Assembly (NCBI GenBank): GCA_013822265.1
Contig: PNKD01000019.1
Span: 1-45,213, forward strand
Reading direction: 5' to 3'
Length of the DNA: 45,213 nucleotides
DNA from: Leptothrix sp. (in: b-proteobacteria)
GTDB taxonomy: Bacteria > Pseudomonadota > Gammaproteobacteria > Burkholderiales > Burkholderiaceae_C
In this document: positions 1 to 10,863 of the stretch, in pieces
Numbering within the stretch: the stretch's first letter is position 1
Layout: each line of letters begins with the position of its first letter
The notes under the pieces: model-generated
Database searches by the model: none
The model's input: the letters and a program-made list of their open reading frames with translations, nothing else
What the model was told of the DNA's origin: nothing
Position numbers and translations under genes: made by a program

Positions 1-184
1 GCCGGCGACGCAGCGAGTGCTGGGCGCGGCCAGGGCAGCGGCCGGCCACGCGCGCGCGGGCAATCGACGCTCAAAGGGCGCAAATGCCGCCCTGCTCGGG
101 CCTTGAGAAGTGCGCCGATGGCGCCAATATGACGGACGGAGGTGGGGCCGTCCGAGGGCGCCGTGCAGCCCAGAGTCAACTCGA

Positions 185-190
185 TAGAAT
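185..190 (+). promoter_or_regulatory. candidate -10 box (TAGAAT) just upstream of clpS
   Basis: TAGAAT ends 6 bp before the clpS ATG, so a transcript from it would begin at or next to the start codon and be leaderless. No convincing -35 is seen at 16-18 bp, and no Shine-Dalgarno sequence stands before the ATG. The rest of bases 1-184 shows no gene I can support. Confidence 0.3.
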
Positions 191-196
191 GATTTC

Positions 197-553
197 ATGC
201 CCGACGAACAGCCCCCGGCGCCGCCGAAACTTCCTGCACCCACTCGCAAGGGTGGGGGGCAGGGCGCCGTGGTCGCCGAGCGCAAGGTGGCCCGCACGAA
301 ACCGCCGCAGCTGTATCAGGTGGTGATGCTCAACGACGACTACACACCGATGGAGTTCGTCGTCATGATGCTGCAACAGTACTTCCAGCGTGATCCGGAC
401 ACGGCCACGTTGATCATGCTGAAGATTCACCACGAAGGGCGCGGCATCTGCGGTGTCTACACCAAGGATGTCGCCGCGACGAAAGTCGAACTGGTCCTCA
501 CCGCGGCACGCCGCGAGGGGCACCCGCTGCAATGCATTATGGAGGCCGCATGA
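197..553 (+). CDS. clpS: ATP-dependent Clp protease adaptor ClpS
   Basis: 118-residue N-degron adaptor that delivers substrates with destabilising N-terminal residues to ClpAP in the cytoplasm. A disordered proline-rich N-terminus of about 35 residues is followed by the ClpS core with the [10 protein letters not shown] segment (substrate pocket) and the HHEGRG segment. The length is usual for betaproteobacterial ClpS. The stop overlaps the clpA start in an ATGA arrangement (550-553), so the two are translationally coupled. There is no Shine-Dalgarno before the ATG and the nearest -10-like box abuts it, so a leaderless message is possible. Confidence 0.97.
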   Translation: MPDEQPPAPPKLPAPTRKGGGQGAVVAERKVARTKPPQLYQVVMLNDDYTPMEFVVMMLQQYFQRDPDTATLIMLKIHHEGRGICGVYTKDVAATKVELVLTAARREGHPLQCIMEAA

Positions 554-2856
554 TTGCCCAGGAACTTGAAGTCAGTCTGCACATGGCGTTCGTCGAGGCG
601 CGCCAGCAGCGACACGAATTCATCACCGTCGAGCACCTGCTGATGGCGCTGCTCGACAACCCGTCGGCCGCCGAGGTGCTGCGCGCCTGTGCCGCCAACA
701 TCGAAGACCTGCGCAAGAGCCTGTCGACCTTCATCAAGGAGAACACGCCCACGGTGGGCGGCTCCGACGAGGTCGACACGCAGCCCACGCTGGGTTTCCA
801 GCGTGTCATCCAGCGCGCCATCATGCATGTGCAGAGCACGGGCAGCGGCAAGAAGGAGGTCACCGGCGCCAACGTGCTGGTGGCGATCTTCGGCGAGAAG
901 GACTCGCACGCCGTCTACTACCTGCACCAGCAGGGCGTCACAAGGCTGGACGTCGTCAACTTCATCGCCCACGGCATCAAGAAGAACGACCCGCCCGAGC
1001 CCGCCAAGGGCAGCGAAGGCCCGGCCAGCAACGAGGCCGAGAAGGAAGAGGGCGGCGACTCCAAGGGCTCGCCGCTGGACCAGTTCACGCAGAACCTCAA
1101 CGCGCTGGCACTGCAGGGCAAGATCGACCCGCTGATCGGGCGCGAACACGAGGTCGAGCGTGTCATCCAGGTGTTGTGCCGCCGGCGCAAGAACAACCCG
1201 CTGCTGGTGGGCGAAGCCGGCGTCGGCAAGACCGCCATCGCCGAGGGCCTGGCCTGGCGCATCACCGAGAAGGACGTGCCCGAGGTGCTGGCCGACGCCA
1301 CCGTGTACGCGCTCGACATGGGCGCGCTGCTGGCCGGCACCAAGTACCGCGGCGACTTCGAGCAGCGCCTGAAGGGCGTGCTCAAGCAGCTGAAGGACCA
1401 GCCGCACGCCATTCTGTTCATCGACGAGATCCACACCCTGATCGGTGCCGGGGCGGCCAGCGGCGGCACGCTGGACGCGTCCAACCTGCTCAAGCCGGCG
1501 CTCAGCAGCGGCGCGATGAAGTGCATAGGCGCCACTACCTTCACCGAGTACCGCGGCATCTTCGAGAAGGACGCGGCACTCTCGAGGCGCTTCCAGAAGG
1601 TCGACGTCGTCGAGCCCTCGGTCGAGCAGACCATCGAGATCCTCAAGGGGCTGAAGAGCCGCTTCGAAGAGCACCACAGCGTGAAGTACGCCGTGGGCGC
1701 GCTGCAGGCCGCGGCCGAGCTGTCGGCCAAGTTCATCAACGACCGCCACCTGCCCGACAAGGCCATCGACGTCATCGACGAGGCCGGCGCCGCGCAGCGC
1801 ATCCTGCCGGCCAACAGGCGCAAGAAGACCATCACGCGCAGCGAGGTCGAGGAGATCGTCGCCAAGATCGCGCGCATCCCGCCGCAGTCGGTGAGCAGCG
1901 ACGACCGCAGCAAGCTCAAGACGCTGGACCGCGACCTCAAGAGCGTGGTCTTCGGGCAGGACCCGGCCATCGACGCGCTGGCCTCCAGCATCAAGATGGC
2001 GCGCTCGGGCCTGGGCAAATCCGACAAGCCCATCGGCAGCTTCCTGTTCAGCGGCCCCACCGGCGTCGGCAAGACTGAGGTCGCCAAGCAACTGGCCTAC
2101 GTGCTGGGCATCGACCTCATCCGTTTCGACATGTCCGAGTACATGGAGCGCCACGCCGTCAGCCGCCTCATCGGCGCGCCCCCGGGCTACGTGGGTTTCG
2201 ACCAGGGCGGCCTGCTGACCGAGGCCGTCACCAAGAAGCCGCATTCGGTGCTGCTGATGGACGAGATCGAGAAGGCCCACCCCGACGTCTTCAACGTGCT
2301 GCTGCAGGTGATGGACCACGGCACGCTCACCGACAACAACGGGCGCAAGGCCGACTTCCGCAACGTCATGATCATCATGACGACCAACGCGGGCGCCGAG
2401 ACCATGAACAAGTCGACCATAGGCTTCACCAACAAGCGTGAGCAGGGCGACGAGATGGCCGACATCAAGCGCCTGTTCGCGCCCGAGTTCCGCAACCGGC
2501 TGGACGCCATCGTCAACTTCCGCGCGCTCGACGAGGACATCATCCTGCGTGTCGTCGACAAGTTCCTGCTGCAACTGGAGAGCCAGCTCGCCGAGAAGAA
2601 GGTCGAGGTGACCTTCAGCGATGCGCTGCGCAAGTACCTGGCGAAGAAGGGCTTCGACCCGCTGATGGGCGCACGCCCGATGCAGCGCCTGATCCAGGAC
2701 ACCATCCGCCGCGCGCTGGCCGACGAGTTGCTGTTCGGCCGTCTCGTCGACGGTGGCCGCCTGGGCGTCGACATCGACGACAAGGACGAGGTGCAGCTCG
2801 ACATCCAGCCGCCCAAGAAGAGCGACAAGCCGCGCGCCGAGGCCGCCGCCGCCTAG
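550..2856 (+). CDS. clpA: ATP-dependent Clp protease ATP-binding subunit ClpA
   Basis: 768-residue Hsp100 unfoldase, the ATPase ring of ClpAP. An N-terminal Clp_N repeat domain (about 1-140) precedes two AAA+ modules. D1 has Walker A GEAGVGKT at 221-228 and a Walker B ending in FIDEIH. D2 has GPTGVGKT at 502-509 and a Walker B ending in [10 protein letters not shown]. The ATG at 550 is preferred to an in-frame ATG at 532 because GGAGG at 541-545 is correctly spaced and because it gives the usual coupled overlap with clpS. The stop codon overlaps that of the convergent mtfA gene by 4 bp. Confidence 0.97.
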   Translation: MIAQELEVSLHMAFVEARQQRHEFITVEHLLMALLDNPSAAEVLRACAANIEDLRKSLSTFIKENTPTVGGSDEVDTQPTLGFQRVIQRAIMHVQSTGSGKKEVTGANVLVAIFGEKDSHAVYYLHQQGVTRLDVVNFIAHGIKKNDPPEPAKGSEGPASNEAEKEEGGDSKGSPLDQFTQNLNALALQGKIDPLIGREHEVERVIQVLCRRRKNNPLLVGEAGVGKTAIAEGLAWRITEKDVPEVLADATVYALDMGALLAGTKYRGDFEQRLKGVLKQLKDQPHAILFIDEIHTLIGAGAASGGTLDASNLLKPALSSGAMKCIGATTFTEYRGIFEKDAALSRRFQKVDVVEPSVEQTIEILKGLKSRFEEHHSVKYAVGALQAAAELSAKFINDRHLPDKAIDVIDEAGAAQRILPANRRKKTITRSEVEEIVAKIARIPPQSVSSDDRSKLKTLDRDLKSVVFGQDPAIDALASSIKMARSGLGKSDKPIGSFLFSGPTGVGKTEVAKQLAYVLGIDLIRFDMSEYMERHAVSRLIGAPPGYVGFDQGGLLTEAVTKKPHSVLLMDEIEKAHPDVFNVLLQVMDHGTLTDNNGRKADFRNVMIIMTTNAGAETMNKSTIGFTNKREQGDEMADIKRLFAPEFRNRLDAIVNFRALDEDIILRVVDKFLLQLESQLAEKKVEVTFSDALRKYLAKKGFDPLMGARPMQRLIQDTIRRALADELLFGRLVDGGRLGVDIDDKDEVQLDIQPPKKSDKPRAEAAAA

Positions 2857-3656
2857 GGGGTGTCGCGGGCTGGCGGCCGGTCGGCCGCCGGGTCCTGCAG
2901 GTAGAAACGACAGAGCATCCCGTACAGCGCGGGATGCTCTTTTTTCATGGTGTGGGGGCTGACGAAGAAGGCCTCGCTGGCGACGGCGAAGAACTCTTCC
3001 TCGCCGCCGGCCCCATAGGGGTCGAGCGCCGTTTCTTCGCCGGCGTCGACGCGCCGCACGAAAGCCTCGAACTCGGCCTGCAGCGTGCCGCGCCATTCGG
3101 CGAGCGACAGCCCCGGGGGCAGCAGCGGCACGCCGTCGGCCACGCCGTCGGCCAGGTCCAGCACGTGCGCGAATTCGTGGATGACGACGTTGTAGGCGGC
3201 CGCTGCGCTGTGGCCGGCGCTGCGCACGTCGTGCCACGACAGCATGACGGGGCCGCCGTCCATGGCCTCGCCCGAAAGCGCCTCGTCGTAGCTGTGCACG
3301 ATGCCGTGTTCGTCGGCCACCTCGCGGCGCGCCACCACCTGGTCGGCGTGCACGACGATGCCGACGAAGCCGTCGTAGCGCGCCAGCCCCAGGCGCAGCA
3401 CCGGCAACACCGCCTGCGCCGCGATCGCCACCACCATGGCGTCGGTGAGCTTCAGGCCGCCGGCGGCGTCGAACTCCTTGCGGTCGAGAAAGAGGCTGGT
3501 GAGGCGGCGCAGTTCGTCGCGATCACCGGGGTCGCGACGCTGCAGGAAAGGGTAGCGCACCAGCGTGCGTTTCCAGAGGTCGTCGGGTATGGCGCGCCGT
3601 TGCACGGCGGCTTCTTCGCGCCGTCGCTGCCAGCGCTGCCACAGCCGCGCCAACAT
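2853..3656 (-). CDS. mtfA: MtfA-family (M90) zinc-dependent peptidase
   Basis: 267-residue cytoplasmic protein of the MtfA/M90 family. The zinc-binding HEFAH motif is followed by a downstream Glu-rich segment (GGEEEFFAVASEAFF) supplying the third ligand. E. coli MtfA binds the Mlc repressor and has aminopeptidase activity; whether that role holds here is unknown. The gene follows lpxH after 6 bp, so it is probably the last gene of the ppiA-ppiB-lpxH-mtfA run. Its 3' end converges on clpA, overlaps its stop and carries clpA's terminator on the opposite strand. Confidence 0.9.
   Translation of the reverse strand: MLARLWQRWQRRREEAAVQRRAIPDDLWKRTLVRYPFLQRRDPGDRDELRRLTSLFLDRKEFDAAGGLKLTDAMVVAIAAQAVLPVLRLGLARYDGFVGIVVHADQVVARREVADEHGIVHSYDEALSGEAMDGGPVMLSWHDVRSAGHSAAAAYNVVIHEFAHVLDLADGVADGVPLLPPGLSLAEWRGTLQAEFEAFVRRVDAGEETALDPYGAGGEEEFFAVASEAFFVSPHTMKKEHPALYGMLCRFYLQDPAADRPPARDTP
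2913..2945 (+). terminator. intrinsic terminator of clpA inside mtfA
   Basis: A perfect 10-bp stem (2913-2922 with 2930-2939) and a 7-nt loop are followed by six T (2940-2945). It lies about 55 bp past the clpA stop, inside the 3' part of the opposing mtfA coding sequence. Confidence 0.85.
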
Positions 3657-3662
3657 GGACGG

Positions 3663-4484
3663 TCAGGGCCCGGCCGGCGGCAGGCGCTCGAAGCCGCGGC
3701 GTGTCAGGCGCAGCACCTCGGCGCGGTTCGCGGTGTCGAGATCCCAATCGCTCAACACGTGGCGCTTGAAGCCGGGGGCCAGCACGTTGCTGCCCGGGCG
3801 GTGCGTGTGGCCATGCACCAGTTCAGGGGTGCCCATGGCGTGCATCCAGCGCACGGCCTCGGCGGCGTCGACATCGGCATCGGCGTCGCCGTCCAGGCCA
3901 AAGGCCTGCGCGCCGGGCTGGTTGCGGCTGCGCCAACGTTCGGCACTGGCGCGCCGCATCTCCGCAGCCAGGCTCAGCCTTTCGGCCAGCGGCCTGGCCA
4001 GGAAGGCCGCCTGCCAGGCCGCCGACCGCACCTGGCGCCGGAACGCCTGGTAGGGCGCGTCGGACAGGCACAGCGCGTCGCCGTGGCTGAGCAGCACACG
4101 CTGGTCCCAGGCCGACAGCGTGGTGGGGTCGGCCAAGGCCATCAGCCCCGCTTCGCGCAGCAGTGCGGCGCCGACCAGGAAGTCGCGATTGCCGGCCATG
4201 AACGCCAGCTGCCGGCGGCAGGCGGCCTCGGCCAGCACGTCGGCGCAGCGCCTCTCGAACGGCCGGCCGAGCGCGTCGTCACCGACCCAGACCTCGAACA
4301 GGTCGCCGAGCATGAAGACCGCGTCTGCCGTCGTGTGCAGCAGGTGCTGCTGCCAGGCCCGGAAAGTGGCCGGCATGGCCTCGCACAGGTGCAGGTCGGA
4401 GATGAAGTCGATCTCGCGCCATGCCGCCGGCGCCGTGAACTCGAAGAAGGCCGGGAGCGTGCCGCCCCGGGCCGCCTCGTCCAT
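3663..4484 (-). CDS. lpxH: UDP-2,3-diacylglucosamine diphosphatase LpxH
   Basis: 273-residue calcineurin-like phosphoesterase that hydrolyses UDP-2,3-diacylglucosamine to lipid X in lipid A synthesis, at the inner face of the inner membrane. The metal-binding motifs appear in order: SDLHL near residue 29, GDLFEVW, GNRDF, SHGDALC and HGHTHR near the C-terminus. The N-terminus is about 25 residues longer than in E. coli LpxH; the start is set by the TGATG overlap with the ppiB stop, which implies coupling. Confidence 0.93.
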   Translation of the reverse strand: MDEAARGGTLPAFFEFTAPAAWREIDFISDLHLCEAMPATFRAWQQHLLHTTADAVFMLGDLFEVWVGDDALGRPFERRCADVLAEAACRRQLAFMAGNRDFLVGAALLREAGLMALADPTTLSAWDQRVLLSHGDALCLSDAPYQAFRRQVRSAAWQAAFLARPLAERLSLAAEMRRASAERWRSRNQPGAQAFGLDGDADADVDAAEAVRWMHAMGTPELVHGHTHRPGSNVLAPGFKRHVLSDWDLDTANRAEVLRLTRRGFERLPPAGP

Positions 4485-4987
4485 CAGTCCAGCTCGGTCA
4501 CGCGCGTGATCAGCACGTCTTCGAGCGGCACGTCGTCGTGGAAGCCCTTGCGGCCGGTCTTGGCCTTCTCGATGCCGTCGACGACGTCCATGCCTTCGAT
4601 CACGCGGCCGAACACGGCATAACCCCAGCCCTGCGCGTTCTCGGCGCGGAAGTCGAGGAAGTCGTTGTCGACGCAGTTGATGAAGAACTGCGCGGTGGCC
4701 GAGTGCGGGTCGCTGGTGCGCGCCATCGCCAGCGTGTACTTCTTGTTCTTCAGGCCGTTGTTGGCCTCGTTCTTGATCGGCGCCGCGGTGGGCTTCTGCT
4801 TCATGCCGGGCTCGAAGCCTCCGCCCTGCAGCATGAAACCCTTGATGACGCGGTGGAACACCGTGCCGTCGAAGTGCCCGTTCTTCGCGTAGGACAGGAA
4901 GTTGGCCACCGACAGCGGTGCCTTCTCGTCGTCGAGCTCGATGCGCACGGTGCCCGCGCTGGTTTCCATCTGGGCGTGCTTGGTCAT
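4484..4987 (-). CDS. ppiB: peptidyl-prolyl cis-trans isomerase B (cytosolic cyclophilin)
   Basis: 167-residue cyclophilin without a signal peptide, accelerating prolyl isomerisation in the cytoplasm. The catalytic [13 protein letters not shown] segment and [10 protein letters not shown] segment are intact. It starts one base after the ppiA stop and its own stop overlaps lpxH by one base, so this part of the run is tightly coupled. The adjacent ppiA is a close paralogue, suggesting tandem duplication followed by export of one copy. Confidence 0.95.
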   Translation of the reverse strand: MTKHAQMETSAGTVRIELDDEKAPLSVANFLSYAKNGHFDGTVFHRVIKGFMLQGGGFEPGMKQKPTAAPIKNEANNGLKNKKYTLAMARTSDPHSATAQFFINCVDNDFLDFRAENAQGWGYAVFGRVIEGMDVVDGIEKAKTGRKGFHDDVPLEDVLITRVTELD

Positions 4988-4988
4988 G

Positions 4989-5540
4989 TCATTTCTCCAC
5001 GGTGGCTTTGCGGATGGTCACGGCCGTGACCGGCAGGTTCTGGTGCGGGCCCTGGGCGCGCGTGGGCACGACCCGGATCTTGTCGACGACGTCCATGCCT
5101 TCGCTCACCTTGCCGAAGACGGCGTAGCCGTCGCGGCCCTCGGCGGCGTCCAGGCGCGGGTTGTCGTTGACGTTGATGAAGAACTGGGACGTGGCCGAAT
5201 CGGGCACGTTGGTTCGCGCCATCGCGATGCTGCCGCGCAGGTTCGACAGGCCGTTGCGGCTTTCCAGCGGGATGGGCTTGCGCGTGGGCTTCTCGGACAG
5301 ATCGGCCTTGTAGCCGCCGGCCTGGACCATGAAGCCCTCGATGACGCGGTGGAAGATGAGGCCGTCGTAATGGCCGGCGCGCACGTACTGCAGGAAGTTC
5401 TCGACGGTCTTGGGCGCCTTCTCGGCATTGAGCTCGAGCACGATGTCGCCTTCGCTCGTGGCCAGGCGAACCTTCTGTGCTAGCGCCGGTGCGCCCAGCG
5501 TCGCGAGGGCAAGAACGAGCAGGCTGGTGAGCAGTTTCAA
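4989..5540 (-). CDS. ppiA: periplasmic peptidyl-prolyl cis-trans isomerase (PpiA-type cyclophilin)
   Basis: 183-residue cyclophilin with a Sec signal peptide ending near ALAQ (about residue 21), so it acts in the periplasm. The core carries [14 protein letters not shown] and [10 protein letters not shown], the active-site segments of the family. It begins 75 bp after the TPR gene and is followed after one base by ppiB. Confidence 0.93.
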   Translation of the reverse strand: MKLLTSLLVLALATLGAPALAQKVRLATSEGDIVLELNAEKAPKTVENFLQYVRAGHYDGLIFHRVIEGFMVQAGGYKADLSEKPTRKPIPLESRNGLSNLRGSIAMARTNVPDSATSQFFINVNDNPRLDAAEGRDGYAVFGKVSEGMDVVDKIRVVPTRAQGPHQNLPVTAVTIRKATVEK

Positions 5541-5615
5541 GGCAGCATCTCCGCAGTTCGGGGCGGCCTGCGGCCGCGGTTGGCAGGCCGGCCCGCGGCC
5601 GGTCAGGGCGCGAGT

Positions 5616-6152
5616 CTAGCGGCCCGGCGCCGGTGCCGCGGCGAGCAGGGCGCGCGCACCCTCCAGGCGGCGCATCAGCAGCACGTCCACCGGCCCCGAG
5701 GCGGCCGCCAGCTCCCAGGCCTGGGCGGCCAGCATCAGGTGCACCTCGCCCAGGTTGGCGCGCGCGGTGCGATGGCCGGGGTGATGGCGCAACGCGGTCT
5801 CCAGGGCCTGGCGCGCGAGCTCCAGTTGCCCTGCGCGCACGTGCAGCACGGCGATGTTGTTCCAGGGGTCGGGCAGCTCGGGGTAGCGCTGCGTCATGGC
5901 CGTGAAGTGCGCCAGCGCGTCGGCGTCGCGCTGCAGGTCCATCAGCGCCACGCCCTGCAGGAAGCGCAGTGCCGCGTCTTGCGGTTTCGCGGCCGCTGCA
6001 CGTTCGGCCAGTTGCAGCGCCGCCTCGCCTTCGCCGCTTGCCAGCAGCGCGCGAAGGTCCGCGATGTCGTCGGCGTGCGCGCCGCCGGGGCCCAGGCACA
6101 GCGCCGCCAGGCCGGCGACGGACCAGTGGCGCATGCGGGAAATGGAGGGCAT
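5616..6152 (-). CDS. exported tetratricopeptide-repeat protein
   Basis: About 178 residues: a signal peptide ending near GGAHA and then tandem TPR-like helical hairpins (segments ALRFLQGVALMDLQRDADALAHF and PWNNIAVLHVRAGQLELARQ are consecutive repeats), so it is probably a periplasmic scaffold. The substrate or partner is unknown. The start is uncertain: ATG 6152 and ATG 6134 are both in frame and neither has a clear Shine-Dalgarno; 6134 would still leave a full signal peptide. It lies upstream of ppiA on the same strand, and its promoter region faces that of cysS. Confidence 0.8.
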   Translation of the reverse strand: MPSISRMRHWSVAGLAALCLGPGGAHADDIADLRALLASGEGEAALQLAERAAAAKPQDAALRFLQGVALMDLQRDADALAHFTAMTQRYPELPDPWNNIAVLHVRAGQLELARQALETALRHHPGHRTARANLGEVHLMLAAQAWELAAASGPVDVLLMRRLEGARALLAAAPAPGR

Positions 6153-6172
6153 AGAACGGGTGCTGCAGCGGC

Positions 6173-6201
6173 TCGGCAGTGATGGGGGCGCCGCTATACT
6201 G
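6173..6201 (+). promoter_or_regulatory. candidate sigma-70 promoter for cysS
   Basis: TCGGCA (4/6) and TATACT (5/6, 6196-6201) are separated by 17 bp, about 110 bp before cysS. On the minus strand TAGAAT at 6214-6209 could serve the divergent TPR gene, so the two promoters would sit side by side. Confidence 0.5.
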
Positions 6202-6311
6202 AAATCCATTCTATCGGTGCTGCCCTGGCCACCGCGTGCCCCGGCGCGCAGCGCCGCAGCCACCCCGCCTGTCTGACACGGCGGCCCCGCGGGGCCTGCA
6301 CCCACCTGCCC

Positions 6312-7709
<1,398 letters not shown>

Positions 7710-7711
7710 AC

Positions 7712-8380
7712 ATGCCCGAGACCCCGCCCGGCAGGAGTACGCCAACGTTGGCCACGCCGGCCTACTGGGACGAGGCGCGCAAGCACCTGGCCAAGCGCGA
7801 CCGCGTGCTGAAGAAACTGATGCCCAAGTTCGGTGACGCCTGCCTGCAAAGCCGCGGCGACGCCTTCACCACGCTGGCGCGGTCCATCGTCGGCCAGCAG
7901 ATCTCGGTCAAGGCCGCGCAATCGGTGTGGGACCGTTTTGCCGCCGTCGTCGGCGGCCCGGCCATGCACCTGCGGCCGCCGGGCGTGCTGGCGCTGGAAG
8001 TGCCGCAGATGCGCGAGGCCGGCCTGTCGGCGCGCAAGTGCGAGTACCTGCTCGATCTGGCGCGCCACTTCAGCGACGAGCGTGTGCACGTGGCGCAGTG
8101 GGACGGCATGGACGACGAAGCCATCATCGGCGAGCTGGTGGCGATACGCGGCATCGGGCGCTGGACGGCCGAGATGTTCCTCATCTTCCACCTCATGCGG
8201 CCCAACGTGATGCCGCTGGACGACCTCGGCCTCATCAAGGGCATCAGCCTGAACTACTTCAGCGGCGAGCCGGTCTCGCGCGCCGAGGCGCGCGAGGTCG
8301 GCGAGGCCTGGGCACCGTTCCGCTCGGTCGCCACTTGGTACATTTGGCGCAGCCTCGACCCCATGCCGGTGGAGTATTGA
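7712..8380 (+). CDS. DNA-3-methyladenine glycosylase II (AlkA-type, HhH-GPD)
   Basis: 222-residue base-excision glycosylase removing alkylated purines. The helix-hairpin-helix reads [17 protein letters not shown] (about 145-161) and is followed by the PLDDLGL segment with the catalytic Asp. The N-terminal TATA-like domain of E. coli AlkA is missing, as in the short bacterial form. The ATG lies 2 bp after the cysS stop, so the two are probably co-transcribed. I give no symbol because the short form is annotated inconsistently. Confidence 0.9.
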   Translation: MPETPPGRSTPTLATPAYWDEARKHLAKRDRVLKKLMPKFGDACLQSRGDAFTTLARSIVGQQISVKAAQSVWDRFAAVVGGPAMHLRPPGVLALEVPQMREAGLSARKCEYLLDLARHFSDERVHVAQWDGMDDEAIIGELVAIRGIGRWTAEMFLIFHLMRPNVMPLDDLGLIKGISLNYFSGEPVSRAEAREVGEAWAPFRSVATWYIWRSLDPMPVEY

Positions 8381-8384
8381 CCCA

Positions 8385-8476
8385 GCCCCGAAGCGGCTTC
8401 GCCGCTCCCCCTCCAGGGGGCGGCTCCTGCGGCCGCGCAAAGCCGGCTCCGCGGCGCCCGCTGGGCTGACAGCGTC
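8385..8476. repeat. hairpin-rich intergenic element between the glycosylase gene and accA
   Basis: Three nested inverted repeats in about 90 bp: AGCGG-CTTCG-CCGCT, CCCCCT-CCA-GGGGG, and a longer GC-rich arm pair around GCGGCCGC and CCGCGGCGC. The composition resembles dispersed intergenic repeats that I associate with Rubrivivax/Leptothrix-type genomes. Only one copy is in this window, so the repeat status is inferred. Confidence 0.4.
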
Positions 8477-8495
8477 TCGATTGGAGCGACAACGG

Positions 8496-9467
8496 ATGAC
8501 AAAGCGACATTTCCTGGAGTTCGAGCAGCCGATCGCCGAACTCGAATCCAAGATCGACGAGTTGCGCTACGTGCACAACGAGTCGGCGGTCGACATCAGC
8601 GACGAGATCGAACGCCTGGCGGCCAAGAGCCAGCAGCTCACGCGCGACATCTACTCGAACCTGACACCCTGGCAGGTGACGCAGATCGCGCGCCATCCGC
8701 AGCGACCCTACACGCTGGACTACGTAAAGGAGATCTTCACCGAATTCCAGGAACTGCACGGCGACCGCCACTACGCCGACGACCTCAGCATCGTCGGCGG
8801 CCTGGCGCGTTTCAACGGCCAGGCCTGCATGGTGCTGGGCCACCAGAAGGGCCGCGACACGAAAGAGCGCACGCAGCGCAACTTCGGCATGAGCCGGCCC
8901 GAGGGCTACCGCAAGGCGCTGCGCCTGATGAAGGTCGCCGAGAAGTTCGGCCTGCCGGTCTTCACCTTCGTCGACACCCCCGGCGCCTACCCCGGCATCG
9001 GCGCCGAAGAGCGCGGCCAGAGCGAGGCCATTGGCCGCAACATCTACGAGATGGCGCAGCTCGAGGTGCCCATCGTCAGCACCATCATCGGCGAGGGTGG
9101 CTCGGGTGGCGCTTTGGCCATCAGCGTGGCCGACCAGGTGCTGATGCTGCAGTTCAGCGTCTACTCGGTGATCTCGCCCGAGGGCTGCGCGTCCATCCTC
9201 TGGAAGACCTCCGAGCGCGCCTCCGACGCCGCCGAAGCACTGGGCATCACCGCGCACCGGCTCAAGGCGCTGGGCGTCGTCGACAAGATCGTCAGCGAGC
9301 CCGTGGGCGGCGCGCACCGCGACATCCCGTGGACGGCCGCGCAGCTCAAGCGCGCCCTGGCCGACGCGCTGCGCCAGACCGCCAACCTCAAACCAGCGGC
9401 GCTGCTGCAGCAGCGCTACGAGCGCCTGCGTTCCTACGGCCGCTACACCGACACCAAGGTCGTCTGA
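8496..9467 (+). CDS. accA: acetyl-CoA carboxylase carboxyltransferase subunit alpha
   Basis: 323-residue alpha subunit of the carboxyltransferase that transfers carboxyl from biotin to acetyl-CoA, committing carbon to fatty acids. The crotonase-like core carries [15 protein letters not shown] and [10 protein letters not shown] (oxyanion and acyl-CoA binding). The ATG at 8496 is preferred to an in-frame TTG at 8481 because GGAG at 8483-8486 fits it and the protein then has the family length. The stop overlaps the tilS start by one base. Confidence 0.97.
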   Translation: MTKRHFLEFEQPIAELESKIDELRYVHNESAVDISDEIERLAAKSQQLTRDIYSNLTPWQVTQIARHPQRPYTLDYVKEIFTEFQELHGDRHYADDLSIVGGLARFNGQACMVLGHQKGRDTKERTQRNFGMSRPEGYRKALRLMKVAEKFGLPVFTFVDTPGAYPGIGAEERGQSEAIGRNIYEMAQLEVPIVSTIIGEGGSGGALAISVADQVLMLQFSVYSVISPEGCASILWKTSERASDAAEALGITAHRLKALGVVDKIVSEPVGGAHRDIPWTAAQLKRALADALRQTANLKPAALLQQRYERLRSYGRYTDTKVV

Positions 9468-10771
9468 TGCCGGTACGTCGGGTGGCGGTGGCCGTGAGCG
9501 GCGGCCGCGATTCGACGGCCCTGCTGCACGGCACGCTGCGCGCCGCGCGGCCGCTGGCGCTCGAAGTGATGGCACTGCACGTGCACCACGGCCTGGTGGC
9601 CGGGGCCGACGGCTGGATGGCACAGGTGCGTGCGCAGGCGCGCCGCTGGGGCGCGGCCTTCGAGGCTCGCCGCCTGCACGGCGAGCCCGCGCCCGGCGAA
9701 AGTGTCGAGGCCTGGGCGCGGCGCGAACGTTATCGCGCGCTCGCCGAGATGGCCCTCGCCGCCGGCTGCGGCCTGGTGCTGCTGGCCCACCATCGCCGCG
9801 ACCAGGCCGAGACCTTCCTGCTGCAGGCCTTGCGCGGCGGCGGGCCCGCCGGCCTGGCCTCTATGCCCGCGCTGGCAACGCGCGAGAACCTGGTCTGGGC
9901 CCGCCCCTGGCTGGACCGGCCCCGCGAGTCGATCGAGGCCTACGTGCAGCGCCACCGACTGCGATTTGTCGACGATGCCAGCAACGCCGACACACGCTTT
10001 GCTCGCAACCGCCTGCGCGGGCAGGTCTGGCCGGCCTTGAGCGCGGCCTTCGGCGACGCCGAGGTCGCGCTGGCCGAGGCTGCACGCCAGGCTGCGCAGG
10101 CCGCGGCGCTGGCTGCCGAAGTGGCGGCGGTGGACCTGCCAGGCGTCAGTGACGACGGCCAACTGCTGCTGAAGCCCTGGCTGGCGCTGCCGCCGGCGCG
10201 CCGGCGCAACGCGCTGCAGGCCTGGCTCGCCGGCAGGCTGCCTGCGCCCGTGCCGCAGTCGCTGGTGCAGCGGTTGTGCGCCGAGCTGCCAGGCGGCCAC
10301 AGCGGGCGCTGGCCGGCGCCGCAGGCCGAGTTGCGCTTGCACCGGGGCCGGCTGGATTGCGTGGCCGTGGCGGCAGCGGGCGCGACCGGGCACGCGGCGG
10401 TGGCGCTGAACCTCTCGCAGCCCGGCCACACCGGCCTGGCCGAGTGGGGCGGCAGCTTCGAGGTCAGCCCTGTCGCGCAAGGCGGTGCGGACGCAATGCT
10501 GCTCGCGCAGGTGCTTGCCGTGCCGCGCCAGGGCGGTGAACGCTTTCGCTTGGCCGCGCGCGGTCTGGCGCGAAGCCTCAAGAAGCAGTACCAGGCCGCT
10601 GGCGTGCCGGCCTGGCAGCGTGAAGGCCCGCTGCTGCGGCTGCCCGACGGCCGCCTGCTCTTCGCCCCCGGCCTGGGGGTGGACGCCGCCTTGCAGGCGC
10701 CGCCGGGGCAGCCGCAGCTGGCATTGCGCTGGCGGCCGGGCGTGCCAGGGCCGCGTCAGGCCGGCGACTAA
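9467..10771 (+). CDS. tilS: tRNA(Ile)-lysidine synthase
   Basis: 434-residue N-type ATP pyrophosphatase that converts C34 of tRNA-Ile(CAU) to lysidine, changing its identity from Met to Ile. The PP-loop is SGGRDS at residues 11-16, followed by the HVHHGL segment, the HHRRDQAETFLLQALRGGG segment and a C-terminal substrate-binding domain. It is coupled to accA through a TGATG overlap, a common pairing in Burkholderiales. Confidence 0.93.
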   Translation: MPVRRVAVAVSGGRDSTALLHGTLRAARPLALEVMALHVHHGLVAGADGWMAQVRAQARRWGAAFEARRLHGEPAPGESVEAWARRERYRALAEMALAAGCGLVLLAHHRRDQAETFLLQALRGGGPAGLASMPALATRENLVWARPWLDRPRESIEAYVQRHRLRFVDDASNADTRFARNRLRGQVWPALSAAFGDAEVALAEAARQAAQAAALAAEVAAVDLPGVSDDGQLLLKPWLALPPARRRNALQAWLAGRLPAPVPQSLVQRLCAELPGGHSGRWPAPQAELRLHRGRLDCVAVAAAGATGHAAVALNLSQPGHTGLAEWGGSFEVSPVAQGGADAMLLAQVLAVPRQGGERFRLAARGLARSLKKQYQAAGVPAWQREGPLLRLPDGRLLFAPGLGVDAALQAPPGQPQLALRWRPGVPGPRQAGD

Positions 10772-10774
10772 AAT
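10769..10774 (+). promoter_or_regulatory. candidate -10 box (TAAAAT) for lysC
   Basis: A 5/6 match to TATAAT overlaps the tilS stop codon and leaves an 80-90 nt leader before lysC. No -35 is recognisable, so this is tentative. Confidence 0.35.
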
Positions 10775-10863
10775 GCGCGATTTGCGCGGCCGCGGCGGGG
10801 TTCCCGGCTGAGCTGCACGGCCCCGATTCAGACACACCGTCCGCCTGCCGGCGGCATTCAGCG

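Noticed and set aside
457..3237. A 926-codon open frame antisense to clpA
   Set aside because: Composition is Arg/Ala/Val-biased without any domain; clpA and mtfA explain the bases. Long antisense frames are expected at this GC content.
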